A stretch of DNA of 64,000 bases. It comes from Lasiosphaeris hirsuta. Its lineage: Eukaryota; Ascomycota; Sordariomycetes; Sordariales; Lasiosphaeriaceae. The stretch lies in NCBI GenBank assembly GCA_030549175.1, contig JAUKUA010000001.1, forward strand, positions 8,804,001 through 8,868,000. Direction: 5' to 3'. The position numbers and the translations under genes are program-made. Under the pieces are notes generated by a model. That model worked only from the letters and a program-made list of their open reading frames with translations, had not been told where the DNA came from and did not search any database. This document shows, one piece after another, positions 20,867-33,422 of the stretch (positions are counted from its first letter, which is position 1; each line of letters starts with the position of its first letter).

Positions 20867-23428
20867 TCACGACCACGAAGCCCTCAGGCTCTGCTCCCCC
20901 TCCTCTACCTCGGTCAGCTTGAGCGCCTCGTGCACGTCTTCCACAAAATGGCTCTCCCCCCCCGCCAGCTCGACGATCCCGCTCAGGTGCATCTGCTCCC
21001 AAATCTCCGAGTCCTTGGCCGGCACCCGGCTGAAAAAGATGCGCACCCCGCGGTCGCGGTAGTTGCGCACAATCTCCTCGAGCACCTGCGTCCCGCTCCC
21101 GTCCAGCGACGTGACGCCGTGGATGTCGAAAATGATGTTGCGGTTCGAGTCCTCCCTGCGCAGCCGCGGCAGCGCCGGGTGCGCCTGGCTCGTGCCGTAC
21201 AGCTCCATGCGCCGCAGCCGCGTCTTGAGCTCGCCCGTGTTGGCAAACGTCAGCGGCTCGGGGATCTTGACGATCAGGCACCCCTCGATGAACTCGAGCC
21301 GGTCCGGGTTGGCCTCGGCGTTCTCGAACCGGTTAGTCCCCGGAATGCGCCCGAGGATCTGGATACGCGGCCGGGTCGAGTGTCGGATCACCTGCAGCAG
21401 CGAGAGCCCGACGCCGATGGCCATGCCGAGCGTGAGCGAGTAGAATATCGTTGCGAGCAGGATCGTCATCATCAGCCCTAGCTCCTGCCAGGCGTGGATG
21501 CGCAGGAAGAACGATATGTCGTGCGGACATTCCTCGATGAGCGACCAGGCAACGACGCTGATGAGCGACGACAGGACGGGTTTCTGCGCCGGGTTAGCAA
21601 TGCCGGGGCGGGGACGCACCAGAGCGCGACGTACCGGGAGATAGTACAGGTAGGGAAGCAGGTACAGGATGCATATCAGCGTCAGCATGCTGAGAATGAT
21701 GGAACTCATCGGACTCCTCCCGCCAGTTGACTTGTTGACCTTGCTCCTGCCGTAGCCGCCAAAAGCAGGCAAGGCCATGAAGCAGGCCCCGACCAGATTC
21801 GCAGCGCCCAGAGCCACCAGCTCGCGGTTGGGACTCAGCTGGATGCTCGAGAAGGCATCGCTCCCCCCAATGCTCTTGGCCGCCACCGACGACTCAAAGA
21901 AGCCGAGCAGGGCGATGATGAACGAGGTGCTCATGGCATCGCGGATGTAGGGCATGTGCGACGGCTGGAACGGCCAGCGAAAGGTAAACGTGTGGCCACT
22001 AGCCGCCTCGACCTTGCCGAGCACCTCCACGCCGGCCTTGTCCCACTCGAGCCAGTACGCCAGGAACGCCGACAGGACGACGACGATGAAGCGGTCGGGG
22101 ATGTAGGCAACACCGGGATAGCGCGGCTGCAGCCGGCGCTTGACCTCGCGACACACCATGATGACGAGGAAGCTCGAGCCGGCCAGCGCACACGTCAGCC
22201 CGTGCACCTGATCCAGATTGCCAAAAATGAAGCGCAGCTTGTCCATGCTGCTCCCGTGGCCGACGCCGGGACTCTGCTCGATGACGCGGTTCAGCCCCAG
22301 CTCGGGGAGGAGCTGGTCGACGGCGATGACGACGCCAATGGCGCTGATAAACCCCCGGAGGAAGGGCCGCGAGAGAACGCCGTCCAGGAAGCCGAGGCGG
22401 GCAATGCCGGCGGCAAAGACCATTGCGCCGGCCATGCCCGTGATGATACCACAGATAGTAGCCTGCAGAACGGCATCGTCGTCGTCGCCGCGACCCAGAT
22501 CGACGCTTGCCTTGATGACGGTACCCACAAGGAGGGACCCGGCGGCCTCCGGGCCGACGACCATGGACGGACAGCTACCGAGGAGGGCGTAGACCAGGGG
22601 GTTGAAGACAAAGGCGTAGAGCCCGTTGATGGCGGGGACGTGGGCGAGGTTGCTGGCGAGAGACAGAGCCATGGGGATGTACATGCCGGCCACGGTCAGG
22701 GCGGCGATGAAGTCGCCCTTGAAGAAGGACCAATTGTACTCGGGCGCCCACACCAAAACCGGCAAGTAATACGACAAGTACCTGCAGCCATCAGCACTCT
22801 CTCACTCTCTCCAACACACAAGCCCCCCCCCCCCCCCCCTCCCAAAAAAAAAAAAAAAAAAAAAAACTCACATCAGTGTCGACGCCTTGACGCCGTGGCG
22901 CTGGGCCAGCACGCTCGAGGTGCTCATCTTCTTGCTCTTCATCCTGGATGCCCACTGCCTCTTCCAGCTCTTGGACCGGTTGCGGGCCTCGGCGACGAAG
23001 ATGCCATCGATAGCAGGCGCGGTCCCGTCCGAGTACTCGGACCCCGCGTACGGATGCGAGCCCAGGCTCTCCGAGGGGCTCATGGGGCGCGGCGAGAAGG
23101 TGCCGTGGTTGCAGGGCCCGTCGTGGACGCACTCGCGGTAATCGACCACGGCCTCGCCCAGCAGCGCGGTCGACTCGGTCGGCGGCGCGCTGGGGCCGGC
23201 GAGGGCCAGCCGCGGGATGTAGTGGTCGTCGCCGTCGTCGGCCGCGCCGGCATAGTGCGACGTGGGAGACAGCGGTGGGCTGTCGTGGCGGCCCCGGGCG
23301 GCATCGTCGAGGGAGCCGTAGGACGAGGCCGTATGGCTCTGGCGCAGGCCGCTCGGGTGCGCGGGCGCGTGGTCGTGCGAGACGGAGCCGGTCGCGGCCG
23401 TGCGGGAGGGGGGGCTTTGTCGAGACAT
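20867..23428 (-). CDS. SulP (SLC26) family anion transporter with STAS domain
   Basis: Three exons on the minus strand: 23428-22872, 22781-21635 and 21583-20867, about 806 aa. The start MSRQSPPSR is the first ATG of the open frame. A cytosolic, Ser/Pro-rich N-terminus of about 180 aa precedes the membrane core. The core has about 10-12 hydrophobic spans and SulP segments such as GMYIPMALSLASNLAHVPAI, NGLYAFVFNPLVYALLGSCP and VVGPEAAGSLLVG. The 51-nt second intron (GTACGT donor, GCTAAC branch) restores the conserved LPKPVLSSLISV block. The C-terminal STAS domain includes IIFDIHGVTSLDGSG. The long N-terminus resembles fungal vacuolar or organellar SulP members more than plasma-membrane sulfate permeases; substrate unassigned. 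The first intron contains long C and A homopolymers. Confidence 0.93.
22823..22866. repeat. Homopolymer pair C(n)-A(n) within SulP intron 1
   Basis: A run of C broken by one T is followed by about 24 A, immediately next to the minus-strand donor GTGAGT. It makes up almost half of the 90-nt intron. The length is probably variable or unreliable in assembly. Confidence 0.8.
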
Positions 23429-24358
23429 TGCGGCGACGGGGGAGTATTGGATCAGTTGGGGGGGTTCGACGAGATCATCGGGGTGACTCGGAATCGGGTT
23501 GGGACACTCCTCGGGACGATGGAGATTGAACAAGTCGAGTCGTGTCAACCGTCAGCCACCAACCGAACCAGTCTCGGGCAGAGACAGAGCACGGCTGACG
23601 GCGGGTGGACGGCGGGTGGACGGCGACGGGTGGCAAGTGAAAAACAGCAAATACTCGGCGACTTGGCTGCACTTGGCTACACTTGGCTGCTCGGTCAGCT
23701 GCCGTTTCAAGTTTGGTCGGAATACGTAATTTCGTCGGGTTGGGAGTCTCGCAGATTGGACCGATGCAGGAGACGAGGAGACGAGGAGACGAGGCTGGGG
23801 GGGAATTGGTGGAGAGAATGATCAGGGCTTTCCACAAAGTTTGTTCACCTGAGCAGTAGGAGGCAGGTGCGCAGACGGAATTGGCGGCACTCGGGATGCT
23901 CGCCTGGTCAGTCCCTGCAGCAGGCCAAGGACGGGAGCGAATTGGCTGTTGGGGCCGGGGAAGACGGGTACACACGCCACTATCCGTAAGCCACAGAGTG
24001 GCAGCCGCTGGGGCAGCCTCTGGGGCAGCGCTAGAGCGCAGGGCAAACGGTCGCGCAACCCCGCCTCGCACGTGATATCGTGTCGAGGTTGGTGCTGAGC
24101 TTGGGGTGGGCGATGCGGGGTCCCATCTGCGGCGCGTCGGGTGTCGGCATCCTCTTTTGCCGCTCTGGATCTTGAGCTGCCTGTTACCTGCCTTAACTAG
24201 GTAGGAAGGTAGGCGCCAAGGCAAGGTAAGACGGTTCAAGGTTGGATTTCCTACCACCTCCGGCGGTGATTTCAGCTGTTGTAAAACTGGCGCCGTGGCA
24301 TTTCCATCCCCATCTCCCGCACCAACTAAATATCCACGATACAAAGCATCACATCGCC
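23429..24358. other. intergenic region between SulP and hydrolase genes
   Basis: This is the shared upstream region of two divergently transcribed genes. Short repeats of TTGGCTACACTTGGCTGC type (23665-23690) and GAGACGAGGAGACGAGGAGA (23772-23791) are visible. No coding signal is convincing. Confidence 0.45.
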
Positions 24359-25525
24359 ATGCCCGACCCCAGTCCCGGCAGCGCTCTCCGCATGGAGACG
24401 CATGTGTTTGACCCGCGCAGGACCCCCCCACTCGAATGTGACATCTACGGTGCGGCCAATTACCCCAACGACACCCCTGTCTTCCTCTTCTTCCACTCGG
24501 GCGGCCTGATTTGCGGCAAGCGAGCAGTTGTCCCCCCTTAGCTGGTGCAGACATGCTACTTTCGCAAATGGTTCCTCATCAGCGCCAGCTACCGTTTGCT
24601 CCCCGCAGTCAATGGCCGAGATCTGCTCAACGACGCAACGGCAGCCTACGAATTCGCACGAACCCGGGTTGGAGGAAGCCATATACCACGGCGCGTCATT
24701 GTCGGGGGCGCAAGCGCTGGTCCGTCTTTCGTCTTCTGTCTCGCTAGCTCCCCATTCCCATACCGAAATCCCTCGGCTAATCTGCCGAGTATTTCTTCAG
24801 GCTTCTTCCTCGCCACCCTCATCGCATATCACCTCGAACCAAAGCCTCTTGCTTTGCTCTCCATCACCGGTATCCCCACATTCCACCACCCCTTTTTCAA
24901 CTCGTACAAGCTGATCTACCACTCCTCCCTCGACCCGCCCGAGCTGGTCGCCCCCAACCCCGGGCCCATCCCCGAAGACGATATGCAGACCTTGATCTCG
25001 CCCTACTTCGTCGGCAAGAGCGTTGTGGAACCCCTCGATGCCTTCGCCCTCGCCAAGCTAGACTCCAGGGGCAAAAGAAAACACGGAAACGCCTGGCTCT
25101 GGCGCAGGCTGCACCACGTCAGCTCGTCCAGCCAACCCCCCGGAGTGCTCTACAACTACTACCTCAACAAGATTGTGTATCTTGACTTGGTCAGCGCTGT
25201 TGATCCGGGGTTCGACTGGGCTGCGAGTGAAGATGACGCCAACCTGGCAAGGACAAGCCAATGGCCCATGACCATTTTCATTCAGGGTGAACAAGACAAG
25301 GATATCAGTCCCAGCGTGTGTCGCGATGTCGCGGTCAGGCTTGGATCAAGGGCCGTGTACTGCGAGGCCAGGGACCAGGGGCATCTTTTCGAGAAGCAGC
25401 TTTTCCTTGACAACCCTCAACTCAACCGTGGCAAGACAAAAGGAATGAGTGCTTTGTTCAAGGCTATCAAGGCCTTAGACGAGGCTGTCGGGACCCCAAA
25501 AGAAAACAGGATTTTCATCAAGTAG
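24359..25525 (+). pseudogene. Alpha/beta-hydrolase (esterase/lipase-like), one premature stop
   Basis: The frame starts at ATG 24359 and ends at 25525, with an intron 24720-24800 placed inside the nucleophile elbow so that GGASAG joins FFLATL. Family features are present: an HSGG oxyanion loop at about residue 50, nucleophile elbow GGASAG, acid in QGEQDKDI and His in DQGHLFE. A TAG at 24539-24541, codon 61, interrupts it between VVPP and LVQ. Trp would fit there, so a TGG-to-TAG change is likely. The rest is undamaged over 300 residues, so the loss is recent, a strain polymorphism, or a sequence error. Substrate unknown; the fold covers carboxyl esterases and related hydrolases of fungi. The donor GTCCGT is non-typical. 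Confidence 0.7.
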
Positions 25526-26521
25526 ATGAATTAGTACGATAGCGAATTCCCAGCGGTGCATCTGCTTTCTGCTCAACTTTTTCCAGGCAGCCAACACCAT
25601 TCTCCAAAATCTCACCCCCAGCCTCTCTCGATGCGTTCACCAATCTACCAGCGCAAGAAGGTGACCGGTCTTGTACTCTACAGTCTGGCGCCAGGTACAC
25701 CCCGCCCACCTTAACATATCGGCCAGGGCATAGTCCACCAAGACCCCTAATTTCGTCCACGGCTTTCTGCGTGTGTCAAGACCCTCGCCGTCATGTTCCA
25801 CAGGAATGATGACAAGCTCGGCGTTCAGCGTCTGTTGACGTGTAGAGGTCACCGTATCTTGGCCAAGCTCGGTAATTCCGGTCCTACCAATGGAATCTTT
25901 CCAAAGTTTCATCCCAATTTTGCGCCCCATCATCAATGCCAGCACACCACACGCATGACACCGTGACATCCATTTTCACTCAACCCCCCGGCCTCGACCG
26001 TAACGTCCCGGGGGGCGCAGATCAGGGGAGTCAAATAGATCAATTGGAAGCGCAAGGGGGCATCAATTAGTGTGAAGCCTGGGTGAATTGCCCCTCGGAC
26101 TGACGCAGGTTCAGCCGGCACTGCTCTCCTTGCAAGTGATGTCTTGCCACCACAGGCCACAAACAACATGGCCAAATCGAGCCCCCCCCCATCAACAACC
26201 CCCCTTGATAACCACTCTTCCCAAACCCAACATCCACATACGACCATACCTACTGGAAAACTCGGGATCCCGTCCGCTCTCCCATAGATAAGCCAGTGAG
26301 GGCCAGACTAGTAGTTGGGTCGGTGACGACCAGCGAATCCCTGGTGTTGTATGTCTTTTTGCCCGCATCCTCAACCTAAACCCTGCAGAGTTCGCATTTA
26401 ACCGTGCATCTACAACCCACCGACCCCTAATCCAAACGCAGCCCCTAACAACTTGAAGGACCTCATCATCGCACTGGGTATCTCCTTAAACCTACAAACA
26501 TTCGAACGCGACAGACTCCCA
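25526..26521. other. intergenic region, no recognised gene
   Basis: Minus-strand frames of 80-110 codons overlap here but show no known domain and no splice-consistent joining. C-runs occur at about 26183-26203. Confidence 0.4.
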
Positions 26522-29044
26522 TCAGCCCCCAAAAACATCCCCCAACCCCTCCCCCTCCTCGGGCGTGACGGCCAGCTCCAGCAGCTCATGCGCGAGCTCA
26601 GCCACCTCGGCGTCCAGCCTGACATCGAGGATGCCTTCGTCCTCGGCGAAATTGAGCCGCGCCAGCGTCAGCAGATACCTCTGGGCGCCGCCGTTGGACG
26701 CGGCCAGCTTGGTTGTCATGTCGACGACGTCGGCGGTGCGCCGGTCCGTGATGAGGGTGTGCAGCAGCACCAAGGCCTGGGCGATGACCTGGGCGAGCAG
26801 GGCGTGCGTGTTGTCGGGCTCGACAAGCTCCTCCTCCTTGTACTCGCGCAGTGGCGGGCTCCGCTGCGGGGGCGGGCTGTCGACGTCGTAGAGCCCGTCG
26901 ATGGCCCAGCAGAGGACGGTGGTCAGGCGGGGGATGGCGACGGCGCTCTGGGCGATGTGGACGAGGCCGAAGGGGCTGGTGGCGATGTGGACGAGCGTCT
27001 TCATGACGGTGGCACGCACGAGCACCTCCTTGGCGGACCCCGGGGCGGCCCAGCGCGGCGACTCGGACAGGTACGAGGACACGCGGTCGATGATGCCGCC
27101 GGCGACGAAGGTGGGCCTGTGGGTCTCGGTGCGGCTCTTGTCACAGTACGTGGTCGACGAGATGGGGTTGGGGATGGGCCCGATGCTGCTGGGGAGCACC
27201 GAGGTCCAGAGCAGCGAGAGCATGCCGAGCCAGTCCAGCTCGGGGTGCTTGGGCGACAGCATTACCATGACGAACTCGAGCTCGACCGTCTTCCAAAACT
27301 GGACTTGGGGAGCGAGGCCGGGTAGGAGGGGCAGCTCGGCGTCCTCGGATGGCGGCACCATGCAGCCCAGGGCCGCGAGGTACATGAGCGACAAGGCTTG
27401 TGTCACGTCGATGTTTTGGTAGAGCTGCCGGACCATGCCGTCCGGGTGCTGGGAGATGTCTCCGTCTACACTGTTGAACCGCGGCAGGGCTACGAGGCGG
27501 CACGTGGTGGTGCAGACGGGGATGAGCGACGCCATGATGTGCGGCGCCACCACGACGGTGTTGAGCTGCAGCACGTACGAGACCAGGGCTGCCAGGTAGT
27601 AGATGGGGGCGTGGTACTTGTCCACCAGGCATTGCTGCCACATGTCGAGCATGAGATCAGCAAAGTCAACGAGAAGCCGCAGCGGCTCTTTGGGGCTGCC
27701 CATGTGGGGCAGCTTTTGGAATATGATGGACGAAAAGGTCTGGGAGGGGTCGGAGGGGAAGACAAAGTGCGAGAAGAGATCGAATGTCAGCGGCTGGCCA
27801 TGGAGCGGGCTGTGGTCCAGAGCAAGCCTCAAAAACTGTAGCGAGCATGTCAGCAAGGGCGCAAGTCACACATGGATGGGACGGAAGAAACCCACGTCGT
27901 ATGGCAAGACGTCGGAGGCCGGGCGCGATGGCACAGGCTCGGCGGCGGTGGGGACATGGTCGCCGTCTCCCGAGTGCGTCTCCAAGGCGAGGGTGGGACT
28001 GTCGAATGCGGGACGCTTCCTCTTCCCTTTGGTCGGCGTGCGGTCCGACAGGGGTGCTCCGGCCGGGCCGGCGTCCTTGCGCTTCTGGGTCTTGCTGGGG
28101 CTCCCGGTGACCTCGTTGCCGTCGAAGCCGTCGGCGATGCCCCACGACTTGTTCTTCTTGGGGGTAGTGGGCCCGTCCTTCCTCCTGCTCTTGACGCGGC
28201 CCAGCTCCTCTCTAAGGTCCTGGCGTGCAAACTGCAGCTCGGTGGTAGCGGTGCGCTCGGCAGCCATGGCGGCCTCGACCATGCGCTCCTGCTTGGCGGT
28301 CTGCTCGGCATTCTGCTTCCTCAGACGCGAGACCTCGGCGTCGTGGGTGGCCTTGGCCTTGTCGAACTTGGACCGCATGATGGCTGCCTCGCCCTTGGCC
28401 GAGGTCAGCTCGGTCTCGAGGTTGGACAGGCGGGCCTGGAGGGCGGCGATGATCTCATGTTGCTTGCCACCGGCATGCAGGGCCTGGGACGACTGGGCGA
28501 GGTAGGGCCGCGAGATGGGCAGCGGGGGGCGCACGAACTGCGACTGCGACGGCGGCGGGGGCGGGCGGGCCTGGGGGAGGGGCCGGGAAGGATAGTGCTG
28601 CGAGGGGAGCGGGGGCGGGAGCGGGCGGGAGGAAGTTGAGGTCGAGGTCGGGTATTGCGGGCGCGGGGGGTAGACGGGCTGCTGCACGGGTCGCTGTACG
28701 GGTAAGGGCACAGGGCGTGGGATGGGCGCGTGGTATTGGTGGGCTAGGTTGGCGGTGCGGTGGTGCTCGGTAGGGCGGAGGGGTTGGTGGATGAGCTCGT
28801 CAATGACGACGGTATCGTCGAGGTCGTCGTCCTCGAGGCCATATTCGTAGGCGTCGAAGGGTTGTTGGGGTTGCTGCTGGTGCTGCTGGTGCTGCTGGTG
28901 CTGCTGGTGCTGCTGGTGCTGCGGGGGTTGCGAGTGCTGCGGCTGCACCTTCAGGGCCTGCGTCGCCTGGATCGCATTGTTTTCGAGTTCCTGCAGGACC
29001 GTGTCGTTGAGGTCATCGAAGCCATCGTCAGAAAATTCATCCAT
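26522..29044 (-). CDS. ATRIP/UvsD/Rad26-like DNA damage checkpoint protein
   Basis: Two exons on the minus strand: 29044 to 27872 or 27896, and 27835-26522, giving about 820-828 aa. The donor is either GTGTGA (36-nt intron) or, more plausibly, GTGGGT (60-nt intron ending CTACAG). The N-terminus MDEFSDDGFDDLNDTVLQEL is the acidic segment typical of fungal ATRIP homologues, which bind RPA-coated DNA. A Gln/His repeat, a Pro-rich linker and a coiled coil (roughly residues 185-285, starting HEIIAALQARL) follow, then a basic KR-rich stretch. The C-terminal half is all-helical. The protein is the partner of the ATR/Mec1 kinase in the nucleus (UvsD in Aspergillus, Rad26 in fission yeast). It shares its upstream region with the CDP-diacylglycerol synthase gene. 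Confidence 0.85.
28866..28922. repeat. CAG/CAC triplet array encoding a Gln-Gln-His repeat
   Basis: On the plus strand this appears as repeats of TGCTGGTGC. In the checkpoint protein it gives four to five QQH units within a Gln-rich segment (about residues 42-60). Likely length-polymorphic. Confidence 0.85.
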
Positions 29045-30070
29045 GGTCGCCGACAGTTGCGTCCGCCGCCAAGCATGTGAATGCCATCGGGAAGGCTAAT
29101 GCCCCAATTATGCTGTTGCTGGTCTTCAATTCGCACATCAGCCAAACACAACACTCGGTCGAAGTCTGTGCTTTGGCGCTGCGGCCGACCCACCTCAATC
29201 GCGCCCCTCGACGCGACTCCCGTTCTCCTCCAAGGAGCTGCCGGACCAACACTTTGGCCGTTTCCGCCTATCGGGGTCTCGGCCACTGAGTGGCCCGACA
29301 AGAGCTTGTTTGCATGTGATTTTGGAGAACTCAGCCACGGAAGCAACAGGTCTAGCCACAGCCATGCGCAACATCCGTCAACGCATCATCGCGTCCCCGC
29401 GACTGTAATCCGTAATCATACTCATCAGGTGATCAAGAAGCGACTAGCGTATGAACAGCTGTCGACGACCTTGTTTTGTTTTCCCTTTCCCTTGTATTGA
29501 ATTGCGGCTGGTGCAGCTGTTCGTGGCTGCCCCACTTGCTGCCCCAGGCCATATCGCAGCCTAAGCCACGATTGACGTAGGACGGGATCGAAATTTCAAG
29601 CCCAGCTGCGGTCCCCAATTCCAACAATTCCCCGACCGACCCAAGCTTGGAGACTGCCACCATTGCGCTCTATCTGCATCAACATCCGCAACCTCGGGCA
29701 GCCCTTCATCCCAACGCATCGCACTCCACAGTATCCATCTCGGCATCGCCGCCGTCGCCGCTACCCCACAGTGTTTCGCCCATTTTGCAGGGCATTTACT
29801 CTACTCGACTGCAACGCCCGACGCAGAACAGCGAGCATCTCGAACCTCGACCGAATCGACAGCATCGCTTGTCCGCGTCCACTCCGAGCTTGCCGGCCGC
29901 AAAACCTGACCCCCGGCTCTAATTTGCACCACCGCACCGTACCTCGACAGACCCCCAACCCGCCATCGATCCCAGATCGCAGATCCCAGATCTCATATAT
30001 CCCCCGGTCCGTCTCCTCTGGCGCGTCTCGAATCTCGACCGACACTCGCACCCGCCGCCTCGCCGCCACC
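29045..30070. promoter_or_regulatory. Shared upstream region of two divergent housekeeping genes
   Basis: About 1 kb separates the two start codons (29044 on minus, 30071 on plus). It is C-rich near the plus-strand start, with a possible long 5' leader. No further gene is seen and no specific operator is claimed. Confidence 0.5.
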
Positions 30071-31608
30071 ATGACGGGCAGGTCGCGCCGCGGGGTCAAG
30101 TTCCCCCACAAACAAGCCAACAACCCGTCCACCGATGGCCGCCGCTCTAGCTTCAGCGAGGTCAGTGAAGACGGTTCCCCGAGCAAGCCTAGGTCGCCTG
30201 CCCTCGATGTCGCACCACAGGTACGTACACTCTCCGCCTCCCTCCCCCCGTCCCGCCGCCTGCCACCCCAAGCTAACCTTTCTCTCCAGAAACCCGGCAC
30301 CGCCGCCGAGCAGCGCCAGTCCGAGTACGAGAAGAAAAAGGCCAACTTCATAACCCGCACCTTCTGGACCTTCGTCATGATTGGCGGCTTCTTCGCTGCC
30401 CTCTTCATGGGCCACGTCTACATCCTTGCCATCATCACCGCCATCCAGATCGTCTCCTTCAAGGAGGTCATTGCCATTGCCAGCGTGCCCAGCCGCGCCC
30501 GCGACCTCCAGTCTACTAAGAGCCTCAACTGGTACTGGCTAGCCACCACCATGTACTTCCTCTACGGCGAGAGCGTCATCTACTACTTCAAGCACATTGT
30601 CCTGGTCGACAAGGTGCTGCTGCCGTTGGCTACTCACCACCGTTTCATTAGCTTTATTCTCTACATCTTTGGTGCGCCTCCCGAGTCCCCCCCGGCACAG
30701 GCACAGCCAACTAACCCGTTACAGGCTTCGTTTTCTTTGTCGGCTCCCTCAAGCCCGGGCATCTCAAGTTCCAGTTTGCCCAGTTTGGCTGGACACACAT
30801 CGCCCTCTTCCTCATCGTCGTCCAGGCACACTTCATCATGAACAATGTCTTTGAGGGCATGATCTGGTTCTTCCTGCCCGCCGCTCTCGTCATCACCAAC
30901 GACATTTGGGCCTACATATGCGGCATCACCTTTGGCCGCACCCAGCTGATCAAGCTGTCTCCCAAGAAGACGGTCGAGGGCTTTGTCGGCGCCTGGGTCA
31001 TGACGGCCATCTTTGGCGTCCTGCTCACCAACATTCTGCTGCGGTCCAAGTACTTCATCTGCCCCGTCAACGACCTGGGCGCCACCATCTTCACCGGCCT
31101 CACGTGCGACCTCAACCCCGTCTTCATCCCCCAGACCTACACCACCCCGCAGCTCTTCTTCCTGCCGCCCAACACTACCTTCAGCATCACCATGGCGCCC
31201 CTGCAGTTCCACACCTTCTTCTGGGCCACCTTTGCCTCGCTGATTGCCCCTTTTGGCGGCTTCTTTGCATCGGGGTTGAAGCGGACATTCAAGATCAAGG
31301 ACTTTGGTGACTCGATCCCGGGGCACGGCGGCATTACCGACCGCATGGATTGCCAATTCATCATGGGCTTCTTTGCTTACGTCTACTACCACACCTTCAT
31401 CGCCGTGCGCTCGACGACGGTCGGTGCCGTCATGGAGACGGCCATCACCGAGTTGACGATAGATGACCAGATAGAGCTAATCAAGGGGATGCTCAAATAC
31501 CTGTCCAACCAGGATGCTATCACCGACGAGGTACGTCACCCCCGTGTCACGGGAGGATCACATGTGCTAACATGAAACCAGCAACTTGCGTGCCTAGGGG
31601 ATATCTAG
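30071..31608 (+). CDS. CDS1: CDP-diacylglycerol synthase (phosphatidate cytidylyltransferase)
   Basis: Four exons: 30071-30220, 30290-30671, 30725-31530 and 31582-31608, giving about 454 aa. The start at 30071 has context GCCACCATGACG. The enzyme converts CTP and phosphatidic acid to CDP-diacylglycerol, the precursor of PI, PS and cardiolipin, in the ER. The C-terminal family signature is clear: KRTFKIKDFGDSIPGHGG then ITDRMDCQ. Upstream are several membrane spans, for example FWTFVMIGGFFAALFMGHVY, and the conserved NDIWAYICGITFGRT and SPKKTVEGFVGAW. The 50-residue basic N-terminus is cytosolic. The last exon encodes only eight residues after a GTACGT intron, which is unusual but in frame and ends at a stop. 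An essential gene in yeasts. Confidence 0.95.
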
Positions 31609-33422
31609 ATGATATGCGTGTTCAAGCCCGCAGTCCATTATTGTCCCCGTATTGCCTTCCCCATGGGGCCTGTTGACCCACGTGGCTTCCTGTTGGCTTA
31701 CCTGAGCCGGTGAGCCATGGTGAGGCATCTTCATTTTGGCATTGGTTTTTTTTGTTTTTGTTTTGTGTCTAGGATTATAAAAGTATTTTTGGCGGGTGGC
31801 TGGGAGTAGGCGTTATGGGAATGCTCTGACCGCGGTTCTTCCCATCTTCGCGGGCGGTAATATCATGAAGCGGATTGTGTCAGCAGGGGTCATTCCACAT
31901 GGCCGGTGGTGGGAGCGGATTGGAACTCAAAGTGCATATTGCATCAGCGTATAGGGGCTTGGTGTAGAATACCCCGAGAACATCGTATCATCTCTCTGCT
32001 TGTGTTGGTGATTTGGGCGAGGACGAAGTATCATGACCAGTCACGGATATCATGGGCTTTGGTAGGTTAAGGAGGCGATATGATATGGGTTTAGGCGTAT
32101 CGGGTATTGTCCCGTGGGGGGATGAAGCCTTGAGGGCAGCGAGTGATTTCAGCTCGAACGCTATAAGCGCAGCTCGATGTGATAGGGTAGCGAGGACCTT
32201 GATGTTGTAACTCTTGGACGGCATCAGTGCTACTGCTCCGCTTCACAAAGTTCAGTTGAAGGTCGGCCGCCTTGTGTCGTCTTGTCGATCCTGCGGGAAC
32301 AGTACTCATTCATTATAGGTTCTGAAGACGGGAGCAAATTGTAAAGTCAACGATCCGGTGGAATTTATGGGTGATGTGACAGATAGAAAAGTACAAGCTC
32401 CCGACTACAAACATTGATAGAAAGGTCATGGTGGTTTTTTTTTTTTTTTGGGGTGTTGAGGCCAGAATGAGCGAGGGGGCCGAGGGAGATGGTGTGCTGG
32501 GCTTGGGGGAGGTTGCTGGGGTGCTGAGAGGTCGGGAGCTTGGTGAGGCGGGGGCTGGGAATATTTGCGAGTATTGGGATGGGTTGGGAGACGGGTTGTG
32601 AATTTGTGAGTGCCGGTTGATGAGTTGGAGTTGGTGTGCTTGTGGGATATGAAAGCCATGGTATGAAATGGAGCGCTCATGAAATGTCACGGCAATTGCA
32701 GAGGAGTTGGTAAGTTTGTTTGATTGCCATGATAGTAACGCTACATGTACATCATGTCCAGGGACATGTAGTGTAGGTCATGATAATGAAGGTGAAAGTA
32801 AAGGCATTAGGAAAATATGAGCCTGACTTCAGAGGCATCGGTTCGAGCGGTAGGACCGTGGCTACCATGACAGAGAAGTTTCTTTGTTAAGATGATGGCC
32901 TTGGAGTAGATGATGGCCTTGAAGTTTGAGATGGCGGCTTGAAAAAGGAGTGGTGCCCAGGGCCCAATAGCCTCCACTTCATTCTACTCGCCGTGGTAGA
33001 GTAGCACTGTCGTGGGCCGAGTGTAGATGGGAGATTAGCTGCCCATATCAAACACGCAGCGCTGGGTACGCTATCGCAGGGATAATCTTACGTCCCATCA
33101 GCCCTGGCCTGGAATGGCCCAAGTTAGTCCAAAGCACGCTCGATGTATTCACACCCAAGCCCCATGGTTCCAACAATAGGGCATCCAATCTGGTAGTGTT
33201 TGGTTTCCCACCCAGGCTGCCCCTTGGCAGAGATCTAAGGGACCCGTGCTATCGGAACTGGCCAAGTCACAGGGTAACCGAGCCTTTCGCCGAGTTCCCC
33301 GACGGTAAGTGGAAGCAGGAGAACAAGCGAAATGGAGATATATATACGGTCATCACCCGGCCGAGGATATGGCACTTTTTTTCTCGATAACCTTGTTGAT
33401 CATCCCATCCCGGCACATCAGC
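31609..33422. other. long intergenic region
   Basis: The first 300 nt are the probable 3' region of the synthase gene. A T run occurs at about 32433-32449. No supported gene lies here. Confidence 0.4.

Noticed and set aside
21956..23821. Very long plus-strand open frame opposite the SulP gene
   Set aside because: It lies wholly antisense to a strongly supported transporter, has no motif, and its composition follows the GC-rich opposite strand.
25518..25969. Minus-strand frames of 80 and 110 codons
   Set aside because: They could not be joined by consensus introns into a recognisable protein.
26453..27325. Plus-strand open frame over the checkpoint gene
   Set aside because: Antisense shadow of a conserved coding exon; no conserved domain.
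27872..28639. Plus-strand frame opposite the first exon of the checkpoint gene
   Set aside because: Gly/Val/Arg-rich translation typical of an antisense reading; the minus strand has clear ATRIP-type features.
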